Assembly: GCA_016630905.1 (NCBI GenBank)
Contig: WBMQ01000013.1
Location: 248,001 to 312,000, forward strand
Direction of reading: 5' to 3'
Source of the DNA: Capillidium heterosporum
Taxonomy: Eukaryota > Entomophthoromycota > Entomophthoromycetes > Entomophthorales > Capillidiaceae
Length of the DNA stretch: 64,000 nucleotides
The notes under the pieces were generated by a model that did no database searches, was not told where the DNA came from, and saw nothing but the letters and a program-made list of their open reading frames with translations. This document shows positions 35,222 through 45,888 of the stretch, piece by piece (positions within the stretch are counted from its first letter, which is position 1; each line of letters opens with the position of its first letter). Position numbers and translations under genes: made by a program.

Positions 35222-36329
35222 TTAAGGTGTGGTTATCAAATCCTCTAAAACAGCAATATAAAATTCAACAGGAAGGTTTCTCAAGTAATCCATATTCTCT
35301 GAGATAAGTGTTGAGTTTACAGAGGAAGCCTTTAACTTGTAACTTGCATGTCGATGAAGTGAGCCTTTTATATCGTATTCGTAGCAAAGGTATAAGATCT
35401 TGATGGGGTTTGTGAAGTCGCATTTGATAACCAAGATATCCTCTAGAATCTTACACAGCTCTTCAATTCCCCACATAGTACACTTCCTGTACATTTCAAT
35501 AAGATCATCGGCCGTAGCCCCATGTACAAATTCTTTGCCAAGGCTTCTAGTATAAATGAATCCTATGATTTCCTTGAGATTCTCAAATTTGATATCGTCG
35601 ACTTTGATAAGTCCAGTTGTCGCTTCATTTAGATCTGCTTTGAACATCTCATCGAAATATTTGACGTTGAGGATTAATATTGCCTTATGGGCATATACTG
35701 TCTGCATATTATCTGAAAGCTCACCTTCTACTTTAACTGAGTTCATACACTGAAATCTTAAATCGAAGTTCTCAGGATTGTTAAACATTCTGCTAAAGTT
35801 AGAAAGGTGATTAAATTTGGTAGAAACTTTGGATGAGACTAATGCATGTAGATTAAAGCTCAACGAGAGCTTATGTACATTAGAGCCTATGAAAGAACTA
35901 TCGTATTCTAAATGTTAGTGCATTGAAGTATAAAACTCACCAAAGTAAGAAAGGTCATCTAAAATTGAGCCCCTGTCTGTGTGAGCTGATTTAGCATCAG
36001 GTAAGCTACTATAAGAACGTGATATTCTATATCGGTCATTCACTTGACCACAGCTACAAATGACATGCATTGTAGGATCAAGTGTACTCTTGACAGCTAG
36101 ATAAACGTAAAGTATATCTTCCTTGAATGAAAAAACTACATTATCTTGAATTTGATTCACATTTAGCAAAATACATACTAGTAAAGGTTATTAAAATAAA
36201 TAAACTAAAATTACATGTATTATTAATGATTCTAGAATAAACATCAATCCAGTAATTATCAATTTTCCAACTTCTCTTAAGGTAGGTAGTGGTGCAATTA
36301 TGGGGAATACTTATAGAAACTAAAGTCAT
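35222..36329 (-). CDS. MATH-BTB-BACK protein, probable cullin-3 adaptor
   Basis: Exons on minus: 36329-36215, 36177-35941, 35907-35222; all in phase, 345 aa. The N-terminal 130 residues look like a diverged MATH/TRAF domain (RSWKIDNYWIDVYSRI; FSFKEDILYVYLAVKS). The BTB domain lies at about 165-245 (VYAHKAILILNVKYFDEMFK; FENLKEIIGFIYTRSL), followed by a BACK-like helical tail (MYRKCTMWGIEELCKILEDI). MATH-BTB proteins normally link substrates to Cul3 ubiquitin ligases. This is the only intact BTB gene in the window; four broken relatives lie at 1-279, 835-1626, 28200-28680 and 38486-38966. It sits in the core of the inverted repeat, divergent from the right F-box/JmjC copy. Confidence 0.72.
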
Positions 36330-36524
36330 TTGTGCTGAAGCAGATCTATTTTCGAAAGCTTAAAGTATAGATGGGTTGCTTAAAAATGTATAGACCTGAA
36401 AATACTTTAGACAAAGGAAATTTATTAGATAGTATAAGGAAATATCAACAAAAATATTTGAGTAAAAGGGTCGGCGGTTGAATAACTCTGAAGTGAAAGA
36501 ATAAACAGACTTTGGACTGAAATA

Positions 36525-38223
36525 ATGCATTCTGGTCAGAAACAATTGCAAATAATCATAAAATGGAAATGGTGCTATGGTGCAATAGTTTCTGATAGGA
36601 TTGGCACTTCAAACTTAAGAAAAGATTTTAAGGAACCAAAGCTAAAACTTTTTGATCTTCAAGAGCGAAATCCAACACAGATGACAGGAGACAGTATTTT
36701 AGATAACGAAAAGGTCCCACAAGGAGATAGGAAGAAAGTCAGGTTCACGCCATCGACTGAGACCTCACCGAAGCTAGACAGAGGCAAGGGCACCAACGAC
36801 AACAGTGATAGCTTGAAGCCACACCCACTAGGTATCAAGCCTTTAGGCAACTACTACATAGACAAAAAGAATGGAGACTTTGTAGATAGGCGCAAGGTAG
36901 GTTTAGGTCAATTAAACAAGCTATCGGACCAACTTATCTTCCAAATATTAGAGTTTCTGCCAACCCTTGACATTGTCAATTTAGCAAGGGTAAGCCAAGT
37001 GCTCTACACTATCAGCTACTACGAAGATTTTTGGAAGGAAAAGTATTTACAAGACTATAAGGATGATTTAAATTTTAAAGTGTCTTGGAGAATCAGCTAT
37101 TTAATTCAACAGTACAAGGTGGAGGATATGGAAGTCGAAAAGCTGCACAAGTATCCCATCCAAGCCAGCTACGTATATAGCGACCACATGTTCCAACCTT
37201 GGCTCTATACCAGTTTAAACTTTCCAGAACTTTGTAGGCAAGGACAACATCGAACGTAGAAGTGGTTTAAGCTTGCAAGAGTTTATCGAAGACTACGAGG
37301 TGCCCAACATTCCGGTAATTTTGACCGATGTCGTAACCAACTGGGAAGCCTACAAAACTTGGAACTTAGATAGCCTACTTCAAGACTACGGCTCCACCAA
37401 GTTTAGAGCAGAGGCGGTAGATGCAACGCTGTCCCAATACATCAGCTACTCCAACCAGCAGACCGACGAATCCCCTTTATACCTCTTTGACAAAAAGTTC
37501 CCCATCGTATGCCCTAAACTCCAACAGCAGTACAACGTCCCCCAATACTTTGCTAGCGACCTCTTCCAACACCTAGGTACAAGTAGACCCGACTTTCGAT
37601 GGCTAATTATTGGCCCCGAACGCTCCGGCTCCACGTTCCACAAGGACCCCAATGCGACTTCAGCTTGGAATGCCGTCATCAAAGGCAAGAAAAAGTGGAT
37701 CTTGTTCCCGCCCCATATCCAACCACCTGGCATATTTACCAATTCGGATGCGTCTGAGGTGACGGCCCCCGTTTCTATTATGGAATGGCACCTCAACTAC
37801 TACATGGAGACTCGGAAAATACTGAAGGAGTCCAAGAATCTACCTGTCCACCTAAGGCCGGTCGAAGGTATATGTAACGAAGGGGAGATTATATTTGTGC
37901 CTTCGGGCTGGTGGCACCTCGTCGTCAACCTGGAGTTTAGCATAGCCGTCACCCAAAACTTCGTCTCGGAGAGTAATTTGGGGCTGGTGCTCAAGTTCCT
38001 GAAGGAGAAGGCGGACCAGGTTTCTGGCTTCAATTGTAAGAATGGATCCCTCTACGAATGCTTTAAGGAGTCGTATGGCAAGTTGAACTTAGAGCCGTTT
38101 TTGCAGTGCGAGCATAACTTTGAGAGTAAGGAAGGCTGGAAGAAGTTGGTTGAGGAATCGAATGTTGGGTTTTCATTTGGATTCGGTGGTGATAGCGGTG
38201 GTGAGGAGGAGGCTGTAGAGTAG
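36525..38223 (+). CDS. F-box / JmjC-domain (JMJD6-like) protein, right copy, one frameshift
   Basis: Mirror image of 28943-30641 with the same 1,699-base span, again one base too long. Here the frame is correct through MEVEKLHKYPIQASYVYS, where the left copy is broken, and is lost 85 bases later: AAACTTTCCAGAAC (37218-37231) against AAACTTCCAAAAC in the left copy. After that the JmjC half (37273-38223) is open and carries HKD and SGWWH. Combining the two copies gives one complete 565-residue protein. The gene is divergent from the MATH-BTB gene, with 195 bp between the two starts. Confidence 0.82.
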
Positions 38224-38485
38224 TTTGGGTTGTTTATAGATCTTTTGCTGAATAAAATGCCTGTACGTTTAAGATGCCTTTTGTTTATAATGAACTTAAC
38301 CCTCAGCTATACTACGATGCTCATTTACCTTTCTGCTTTAGCTGGTACAAAACTTGGCTATATTCTCAGTTTACCAAAAGTGCTTTGTTCAAAAGCATGT
38401 ACATCCTTTATGTTCCCACTGTATAGATTCGAGTGGATAAACAGCTGAACATACAACTATAGCTTAGCTACAGATTTAGTTTATT

Positions 38486-38966
38486 ATGTCTGCATTCTAC
38501 ACTCCAGTTAAAGTCTGCAAGGTGTAGATCAAAAAGCCACTCGAGCAGCCCTTGAAAAATCGCCTGTTGTTCACATTCCTCGACATCTCCCTCCCGCTCT
38601 ATAATGGACCGCGCAATTTATGATTGAAACAGCTTCAGAAGATACACTAGTTCTATGAAATGTGACCAATACATCTTCAAGCTGCCACAGCCTATATCTC
38701 AATGACTTTGGATGTCTTTGATGTGGTCGATGTTGCTTTTGTTGACATACATGTACCCGACTATTATTTTGATTCCGGCACCTGCTATCGTCGACCACTA
38801 TGGCATCAGTTTCCATTTCACCCATACCAGGCTTGAACATTGCCTTAAAGTAGAGAGAAGCAGTCTCAGCAGCAGCTTCATGTGAGCTGATAAACTGTTC
38901 TTCTTCAACACCACTAATGTCCTTAGCTTTAACTCCTCTACAATCGAACTTTAGGCAGCCTAATGC
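38486..38966 (-). pseudogene. Decayed BTB/POZ gene in the right repeat arm
   Basis: Mirror of 28200-28680. It carries the same broken frames, with two residue changes in the readable part (W to R and I to V near the segment N-NNS-VH-CQQ). It is too damaged to encode a BTB domain. Confidence 0.6.
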
Positions 38967-39048
38967 TATCCTTCATAAAAGTATCCTTATTAAAATATCA
39001 ATTGCAAATCCAAAGATCTCCCTTCCTCTTTAAATTCGAATACATTAT

Positions 39049-39787
39049 GCTCTATACTAATTAATGTCAATTATGAATATACATTTACCGTAGAATGTAA
39101 TGTTTTTCAAAAGCCTTACTGCCAAGACTACCTTAGCTTAACTTCATTGAGATAATCGTAAGACTTCATCACCTTCATACGCAACTTATTTTCAAGTAAT
39201 CATTATAGACTATACTACTCTTTCTTTTGAGATTATCCACTATATTTTCTAATACAAACATTATACTATCAGTAACTTAATAATAGCTTTTGTTACTTTT
39301 GTGACGATTGATCTTGTAGTAAATATTTAACTTAGTACATTGAAGTCTGCTTCCATCTTCCTAGGTTTGGCGTCGATACCGACAATTTCTATCCTCAAAG
39401 ATTTTGATAGGCATTTGGCAAAAGCTTGCAAAGAATGATGTTGTGCACGCCTATCCTTAACTCGGTAGATATTCCTGGGAATACATCTGTTAAAGCATAC
39501 GAAATTCTCTATAACTATGGTTTTTATGCTACATTTGATAGAGAAATGTTTAGAGAGTTTTATGATTTGGAGATAACTTCAAGATTTAATAACAGTCAAG
39601 GAACAAGCTAATTATTGTTACAAATATTTGCCAGCTTTACTTATAAAACTGTTTGAATTTTATCGACGAACTGGGCCTAATTTTTGGGCTTAGTTCTTTC
39701 GCATTTCTAGTGAATAAGTTTATCAGATCAAAAGTTTAAACAAGCTTCACTTTTCAACTCAAAAACTCAACAAATTCACCAGACATA
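39049..39787. other. Intergenic with one weak ORF
   Basis: Between the right repeat arm and TAH18. An ORF at 39426-39611 (61 aa, MQRMMLCTPILNSVDIPGNT...) has no recognisable family. It may be a remnant or chance. The 3' part should hold the TAH18 promoter. Confidence 0.4.
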
Positions 39788-41880
39788 ATGAAGGATAGTC
39801 AACTGAGACCGAAAGATGACATAACGATACTCTACGGCTCCGAAACCGGTTACAGTATAGAAGCTTGCGAAAGGATAAGGTTAGAGCTCTATAAGAACGG
39901 TTATCAAATTGTGGAATTCTGTAGTATGGATGAGTTTAACAAAGTAAATATATTCTTATTTAACAATTAACGGTATTTAATTTAGAACAAGCTAACCGAC
40001 ACTTTAACTATAATATTTGTATGTTCGACTTGTGGTGAAGGAGACATCCCCAACAACATGAAGGTAATATCTATTACCAATATCCATATTTACATTGTTA
40101 GAAATTCTACAAAAGCCTGTTGAAAAAGGGATTGCCCAACGACTTACTGACCAACTTAGATTTCACTGTATTTGGGTTGGGTGATAGCAGTTACCTCTAC
40201 TATAACTTCAGTTCCAAAAAGCTGTTTCGAAGACTGGTACAGCTGGGTGGCAATCCTATAATCGATAGAGGTGAGGGAGATGACCAACACTACCTTGGGT
40301 AAAATTTGTATTTATTTTGTTTATTCATCTTTCATACAGGGTAGAAGGTGGTTTAACCCCTTTTATAAATAATTTGATAACTAATTTAAATGAAAAGTTT
40401 AATGTCAGTAGTCTCAATAAACAACCTAAAACTAGCCTACCAGGACCAAGATACAGTCTGGTAGAAACTAATGAAATGGAATTACGGCCTAATAGTATAA
40501 GCTTTGGAGAAAGTTGGATCGATGCCAAAGTTTTAAAGAAGACGCAGCTGGTCAAAGATATCGAGAATAAGGAGACGTTCCTATTGAAACTGCAGTGTTT
40601 AGACCATATACAGTAACGTTTACTTTTAACTACATCTAATAGATTTTGTAGCTATGAACCTGGCGATGTCGCCAGTATCTACCCCTTCAATGACGCCGAC
40701 GATGTAGAAAAATTTCTAACTTTGTTAAACCTACAGGACAAAAAGCATACTTACTACAAACTTGAAATTCAAGATAATGGTAACTCATCCTAACAACCAC
40801 CATATTCATCTCCTTTACTCTAGCATTTAACCTACCCCATCAGCTCGCTCATCCAATCCAACTTTTCCAACTAATCCAACGTTACATCGACTTGAAACGA
40901 ATTCCCAACCGAGTCCAGATCCTCTACCTAAGTATGTTTACTAACTTCACTCTACATAAGGAAAAGTTGGAATCCTTCATCTTACCAGAGAACTATGACG
41001 AATATTTGAGTTACGTAGTCAAGCCTCGACGTACTCTGCTAGAAATTCTTTACGACTTCAACACCATCGACTTCAATTTGAATTACCTATTCGAATGCTT
41101 TTCGTTTATTCAACATCGCAAGTATTCGATCGGTAGTTACTTTGATTCTTTATACCAGACCGAAGAAGATACGAGGAATTGTTTGGAAATTGCAGTCGGT
41201 ATTGTCAACTACAAAACGGTACTTGCTGAAAGGAGGATGGGATTAGCTTCGAAATATGTTAAACATCTGGATGAAGGTAACTTTACTACTACTATACATC
41301 ATATTTATTTTATCTTCTAGACACCCAAATCCAAATCCAAATCTGCAAAGGCACGATGCTACTACCGCCATCCCAACAACCCATAATAATGATTGGCCCG
41401 GGATTAGGCGTCTTACCTTTTAGGGCTTTCATCCACAAGCGTATCCAGCAAAACAACTTCAACAACTACCTCTACTTCAGCAGCTGGTATTTGAACAAGG
41501 ACCAATACTTTTACGACGAATTCTCAACCTATCACAACGACAACAAGTTACACTACAGGTTTTCAGGTTCACGTCAGATCGAAAATAAAAAATCCTATGT
41601 CATGGATTTGATGCGCCAGGATGGTGAACTTTTGGCCGATCTACTGGTCAACAAGGAGGCATATATTTACGTTTGTGGGTAATATTTTTTATTTGCTATT
41701 CTCTCTAATGTTCTGTTCGTTTATTGTAGTTCAAGTGGTAAGATGCCTAAAGATATACGAAAGACTTTTGTTGAAATTATCGATGCCTACTTTAGTAAGC
41801 TGGATGGAGAGACTTTTGTTACCAATATGGTTAAGGCTAATAGATACCAACAGGAAGTAGTGGTAAAATTACCGATGTAA
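39788..41880 (+). CDS. TAH18: NADPH-dependent diflavin oxidoreductase (TAH18/NDOR1)
   Basis: Eight exons: 39788-39943, 39986-40063, 40102-40298, 40340-40612, 40652-40779, 40824-41276, 41321-41678, 41730-41880; all in frame, 597 aa. The N-terminal flavodoxin domain shows ITILYGSETGYSIEACERI, FVCSTCGEGDIPNNMK and FGLGDSSYLYYNF. The FAD domain shows YEPGDVASIYPFND and the HRKYSIGSYFDS motif. The NADP domain shows MIGPGLGVLPFRAFIHKR and IYVCGSSGKMPKDI. In the known pathway it passes electrons from NADPH to Dre2 for cytosolic Fe-S cluster assembly. GPGTGVAP is changed to GPGLGVLP, and the usual Cys-Arg after the third strand is replaced by SSWYLNKD; both are mild departures from the family. Confidence 0.92.
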
Positions 41881-44393
41881 TAAAGATATAACTAGTTCTT
41901 ATACTCATTGATTTTTGAGTCGAAACTTTAGTTTTTTAACTTTATGCTGAAATAGCTAAAGTTTGTAATGATACTATAGTTGTTTTTCATTCTTTTAATA
42001 GATTAACTTGAAACTATAGTTCAATCTATTTTATCTACAATATTGCTTTGGATACACTGTTATATTTTCAAACAACCTATACCACTAATATGCCAATACT
42101 GTTAGTTTAGAAAAGCTTGTGTTAGTTTTCCCAATTCCTTGGCCATTTTTCAATGATAGCTAACCCATCTCTATTTTGTATTTTGTAGTGATGTTGCAGT
42201 CAAGTTATGAGGCTCTCGTTTAAGTCCTCTATCACCTTTGAATTTCCATTCCTATCTATGATATTATTGAATAGGTCACTTTAACTTCAACTTTCCTAAC
42301 CTAAAGAAAAGTATCCTATCCAAATGATATAAAAGTTTATTGGATGTTCTAAATATACTTCATTTCAAAGGACTCTCTTCATCTATAACTCCTTTGAGAA
42401 TGTATTACAAGGATATCGCAAAATTAAAACCAACGCAAGCAATTTTAAGCTTCTATCGTACAATTGTAATCGTACCTATAAAGCGGTATACAAGTTCACA
42501 TACAATAAATCTACTGGAATTCCTGTAACTTCCTTTACTTGGCAAATATATATTTAATCCCGACTGCAATCCATCTTTTATAACTTTATATAATATAGAG
42601 ATCCAAACTCCGACTGCCAGAAACCCCTTCACATCCCACTAAAAATTAAGCCGAAACTGTCTTATACTCCTTTTATTTTCTATAGAGTCCATACTTTCCA
42701 TCTTTGATTACTGCGTTTATAATATTAGAATGGTATATAGGGTCTTTTTTAAAAGGATAGACTCCCAAAATGCCTACTTGAAATTTATCGGACATCTGCC
42801 AAAGGATGAGAGTACATACCTGTCATCAAAATTAATAAAAGCGATTGGTTTACAAGAAATAATATCTTTGATGTAGGTGGCATATTAATAGAATATTTCT
42901 ATTTATTACTGCTGGTGATACAAGTTCCAAGTCTAGTTTTGCTATCTGGTACCCGCCAAAGTAAATATATCCAAAACCAGATGTTTCAATTGACACAGTA
43001 TTAAAAATAGATTCTTACATACCAAAACTAATTTTTTATATCGGATCTACTGTCCAACAATCGATCCAAAGTATATTCCTAAACTCTAGTTGCAGAATAC
43101 TCACCTAGCATCCACATATTGAATTAGTTTGATGTTGAGTATGGCCTCCAGCTATTAGATCCTTCTCATAGTGCCGAGCCACCAGTTCAAATATACAGTA
43201 TTTATATTACAAAGAACCTTTTCAAGATATTCGTAATTATCAATTGAAAGTTCGTCTTCAATCCTATATATTTGCTTAGAAATAGGTAGATACTTGTGTA
43301 AAATTTGATTGTAGAGGCCTCTACCAATTTTCTCATAAGAGTAGTAAAGCAATTTATAATCCAGCTTTACAACTGAGTAGTAGAAATTCAACGTAGAACT
43401 TAGTATGAAATAGGTCAGGATCCTTGATTGAATATACTGTTTTTGAAGATGATATAGGTGCCTTGTATTATAAATTGAATTGTAGCTTTGGATGTACAAT
43501 GGCTTTAATTTAGAGTAGGCCGATATACTTGGTGGAGTGAAAAGTTATCAAGTTGATGTATATGCCCTGATATATACTGTAATAAATTAAAGGTGTTCTA
43601 GATAAAATAACATTTTCAATACGTGGCAACTTGACCTCCGTAAATTACAAATTCTTAATAAAGAAGTGGATAGCAAACTTGTTTTATAAAACAACTTTAT
43701 ATAGGAGAGCTTATAGGTTTTAAGCACTTGGAAGTATTTTCTAGATGCTAAATAGATATGTAGGTACCAAAATACTTTTACTTTAGTACTCAATTTCAAA
43801 TCGTATACTTTTATTTGTAATGTAGATACGACTTCAACCTACAACAATCCTCATCCTATATGTTGTGAGCACTATCCTAAACTACATTGGGCTACAACAT
43901 AACCATCCCATAAATTTTAAAACAAAGTTGCTACTGCTACATGCCAAATTAAAGTTATAATCTAGTACTCGTAGTATCTCATTTTGGTTTAATAGGTTTA
44001 CTTCGGGCATAGTTTTTACCCTAGCCTATTTATAAAACTATCAACCAGCTACAAATCAAAACTAGGCACCGAGTGTATAGGTCGGAATATCGGATCGAAC
44101 CATCACCTCAGTAAAGTTGCAACGTAAATCCGACTATTCTATTCTACTTTATACAAATCCATTTGACCTAACTTGGCAAGTTTGTCTTCCATCAAAGTAA
44201 TGTGACTCTGTTTACGATTACTTGGGAAGCTATTTTTAATTTTACAAAGCTTAGTTGCAGGTGATGAAAAGTTGAAATAAGGGTATATAAAGACCGAAAA
44301 CAACGTTGAAGCGCTTAAATTTCATATCTATCCTTCTCTACCAAAGACATTCCTCCACTCTTATCTCTTTTATCAAAGTAAAGCTATTCTACC
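41881..44393. other. Gene-poor stretch with weak ORFs
   Basis: About 2.5 kb. ORFs at 42340-42528 (plus), 43155-43499 (minus, 114 aa, rich in Tyr and Leu) and 43587-43799 (minus) were read. The 114-residue ORF is long for such AT-rich sequence but matches nothing I know; it may be a relic. Near the end lies the promoter of the small gene at 44394. Confidence 0.45.
44281..44295 (+). promoter_or_regulatory. TATA-box-like element
   Basis: GGGTATATAAAGACC stands about 110 bases upstream of the ATG at 44394. The match to TATAWAAR and the slightly higher GC flanks make it a reasonable TATA box for the small gene that follows. Confidence 0.45.
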
Positions 44394-44606
44394 ATGTTGA
44401 CCAAACCTCAAATCCAAGTCCAAATCCCCAACTTTGATTACTCCAAAGCTAACATCGACTTCAACTTGCCTAGTATTGATACAGCTGATGCTCATTTCCT
44501 CAAGTTCATGTTAGAATCCATGCCTCCTAAACAGAAGTCTTGGAGCACTTCAAGAAGAATTAGCAAGCCCAAGTTTAACAAACTTGCACCAATACTGGAG
44601 GCTTGA
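44394..44606 (+). CDS. Small hypothetical protein (70 aa)
   Basis: ORF MLTKPQIQVQIPNFDYSKAN... ending KFNKLAPILEA, with a TATA-like element upstream, a Pro/Thr/Ser/Lys-rich composition and third-position choices (TTC, AAG, CTC, ATC) like those of the well-expressed genes here. No signal peptide, membrane segment or known domain. I do not recognise it. Its coding-like codon use contrasts with the surrounding AT-rich DNA. Confidence 0.5.
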   Translation: MLTKPQIQVQIPNFDYSKANIDFNLPSIDTADAHFLKFMLESMPPKQKSWSTSRRISKPKFNKLAPILEA

Positions 44607-45888
44607 TCAACTTCTATGACTCTATCTGCATTGTACAATTTTAATTAAAGTTTCTTTTACCTTTGTTAAGCCTTTTATTATTCTAGTATATATAGTTTCT
44701 TGTAATTCATTGAACTAATATTTTAATTTTAAGCTTGTAACTATAGCTTTTTATATCAAAATATAGCAACTGCATAGACCCATGTACTTGGGTGATCTAA
44801 GAGCTATAATTGAAGTTTAAAATGGGAGGATCAAATGAACATTTATTGATATATAGCTTAAAGTATAGTGTTGGTTATGTTATATTGAGCAAGTATTTTT
44901 GTGTTGTTACTTACAATCGTAAATTGCAACTGGAGCAGGAGGTTGCAATAGCTCGAGTTATTATAAGCTGATGGATGATAAATCGAACCCCTTGGTAGAA
45001 GGGAAGGACATTTATTGGTATCTCCAAGCATTTTGAGTCTAAGCGGTCATGCATTTTAGGAAGGTCAGTAACTTTGGTTGAAATTATTTGAATACAATTG
45101 ACTTGGAGATGTAACATTGTTGGTCTAGTTTTATGAAAATCAAAGGTGATAGCTCGAGTTGTTTTAAACATAGTATATTTCAAGGCGTAGTGTTGATATT
45201 AAAAATTCAATAAAGTCATCAAGAGTAAATTGGGCTGGTATGAATTGCCTCACAGTGATAGTTGAAAATCTGGTATTAGTTGAAACCATGCTATTCGGTT
45301 GTCTATCGACTGAAAATTTGATTACAGTGCAGCTGCTTTCATTATTCCTTATTTCAGCATATGTATAAAGGTTTATGAATATTATAAATGACATTTCAAG
45401 TAATTCATATACTACAATAAAATATATGCGTTATATTGATGCTATAAATGATTTTGAATGATATCTGTCCTAATGAATATATAAGCTGTATAAATATTTT
45501 ATTTTTATTGAGCTAGCTACATACATATATAAAGGGCTATATGACTTTAATACATACATTTCCGTATTTAAATACATACATTGTTATCTTCAATGAATAT
45601 TTGTCTACCCATTCAGTCACCTAAGCTTAGCGTATGGAATTATTTCTCATTAATAATAGTGGTTTGGTACGGACATTTGATAGTTTTACTTGCATCGAAA
45701 GTTTGAATTATCTCAGTAACTTTAGGTGAACTTTACCAATTTTTCAACTGAATTGTAAAACGAGGTATCCGCCTGGAACCAAGGTCTCGGACAGAGCGAA
45801 AAGTTAGATAGTTGAAGGGACGACACCTACAAACTGACCAACCTAGTTTCCAAATCCTTAGCTGATAGTTTTACCAACTATTGTCAAA
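44607..45888. other. Intergenic, no gene seen
   Basis: AT-rich sequence. Two minus-strand ORFs at 44911-45183 and 45164-45394 show no family and are probably chance. The last 250 bp should contain the IQGAP promoter. Confidence 0.45.

Larger units (their letters stand above)
36413..39048 (-). repeat. Right arm of the 2.64 kb inverted repeat
   Basis: Reverse complement of 28118-30753. Differences noted by eye include one inserted base on each side (30032-30034 left, 37221-37223 right), a few substitutions in the F-box/JmjC tail region (for example Cys/Arg in a downstream ORF), and a few in the decayed BTB segment. The arms are separated by a unique core of about 5.66 kb (30754-36412). Confidence 0.9.

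Noticed and set aside
28118-39048. Transposon as the origin of the inverted repeat
   Set aside because: No transposase, integrase or reverse transcriptase frame, no short terminal repeats and no target duplication were visible at the arm ends.
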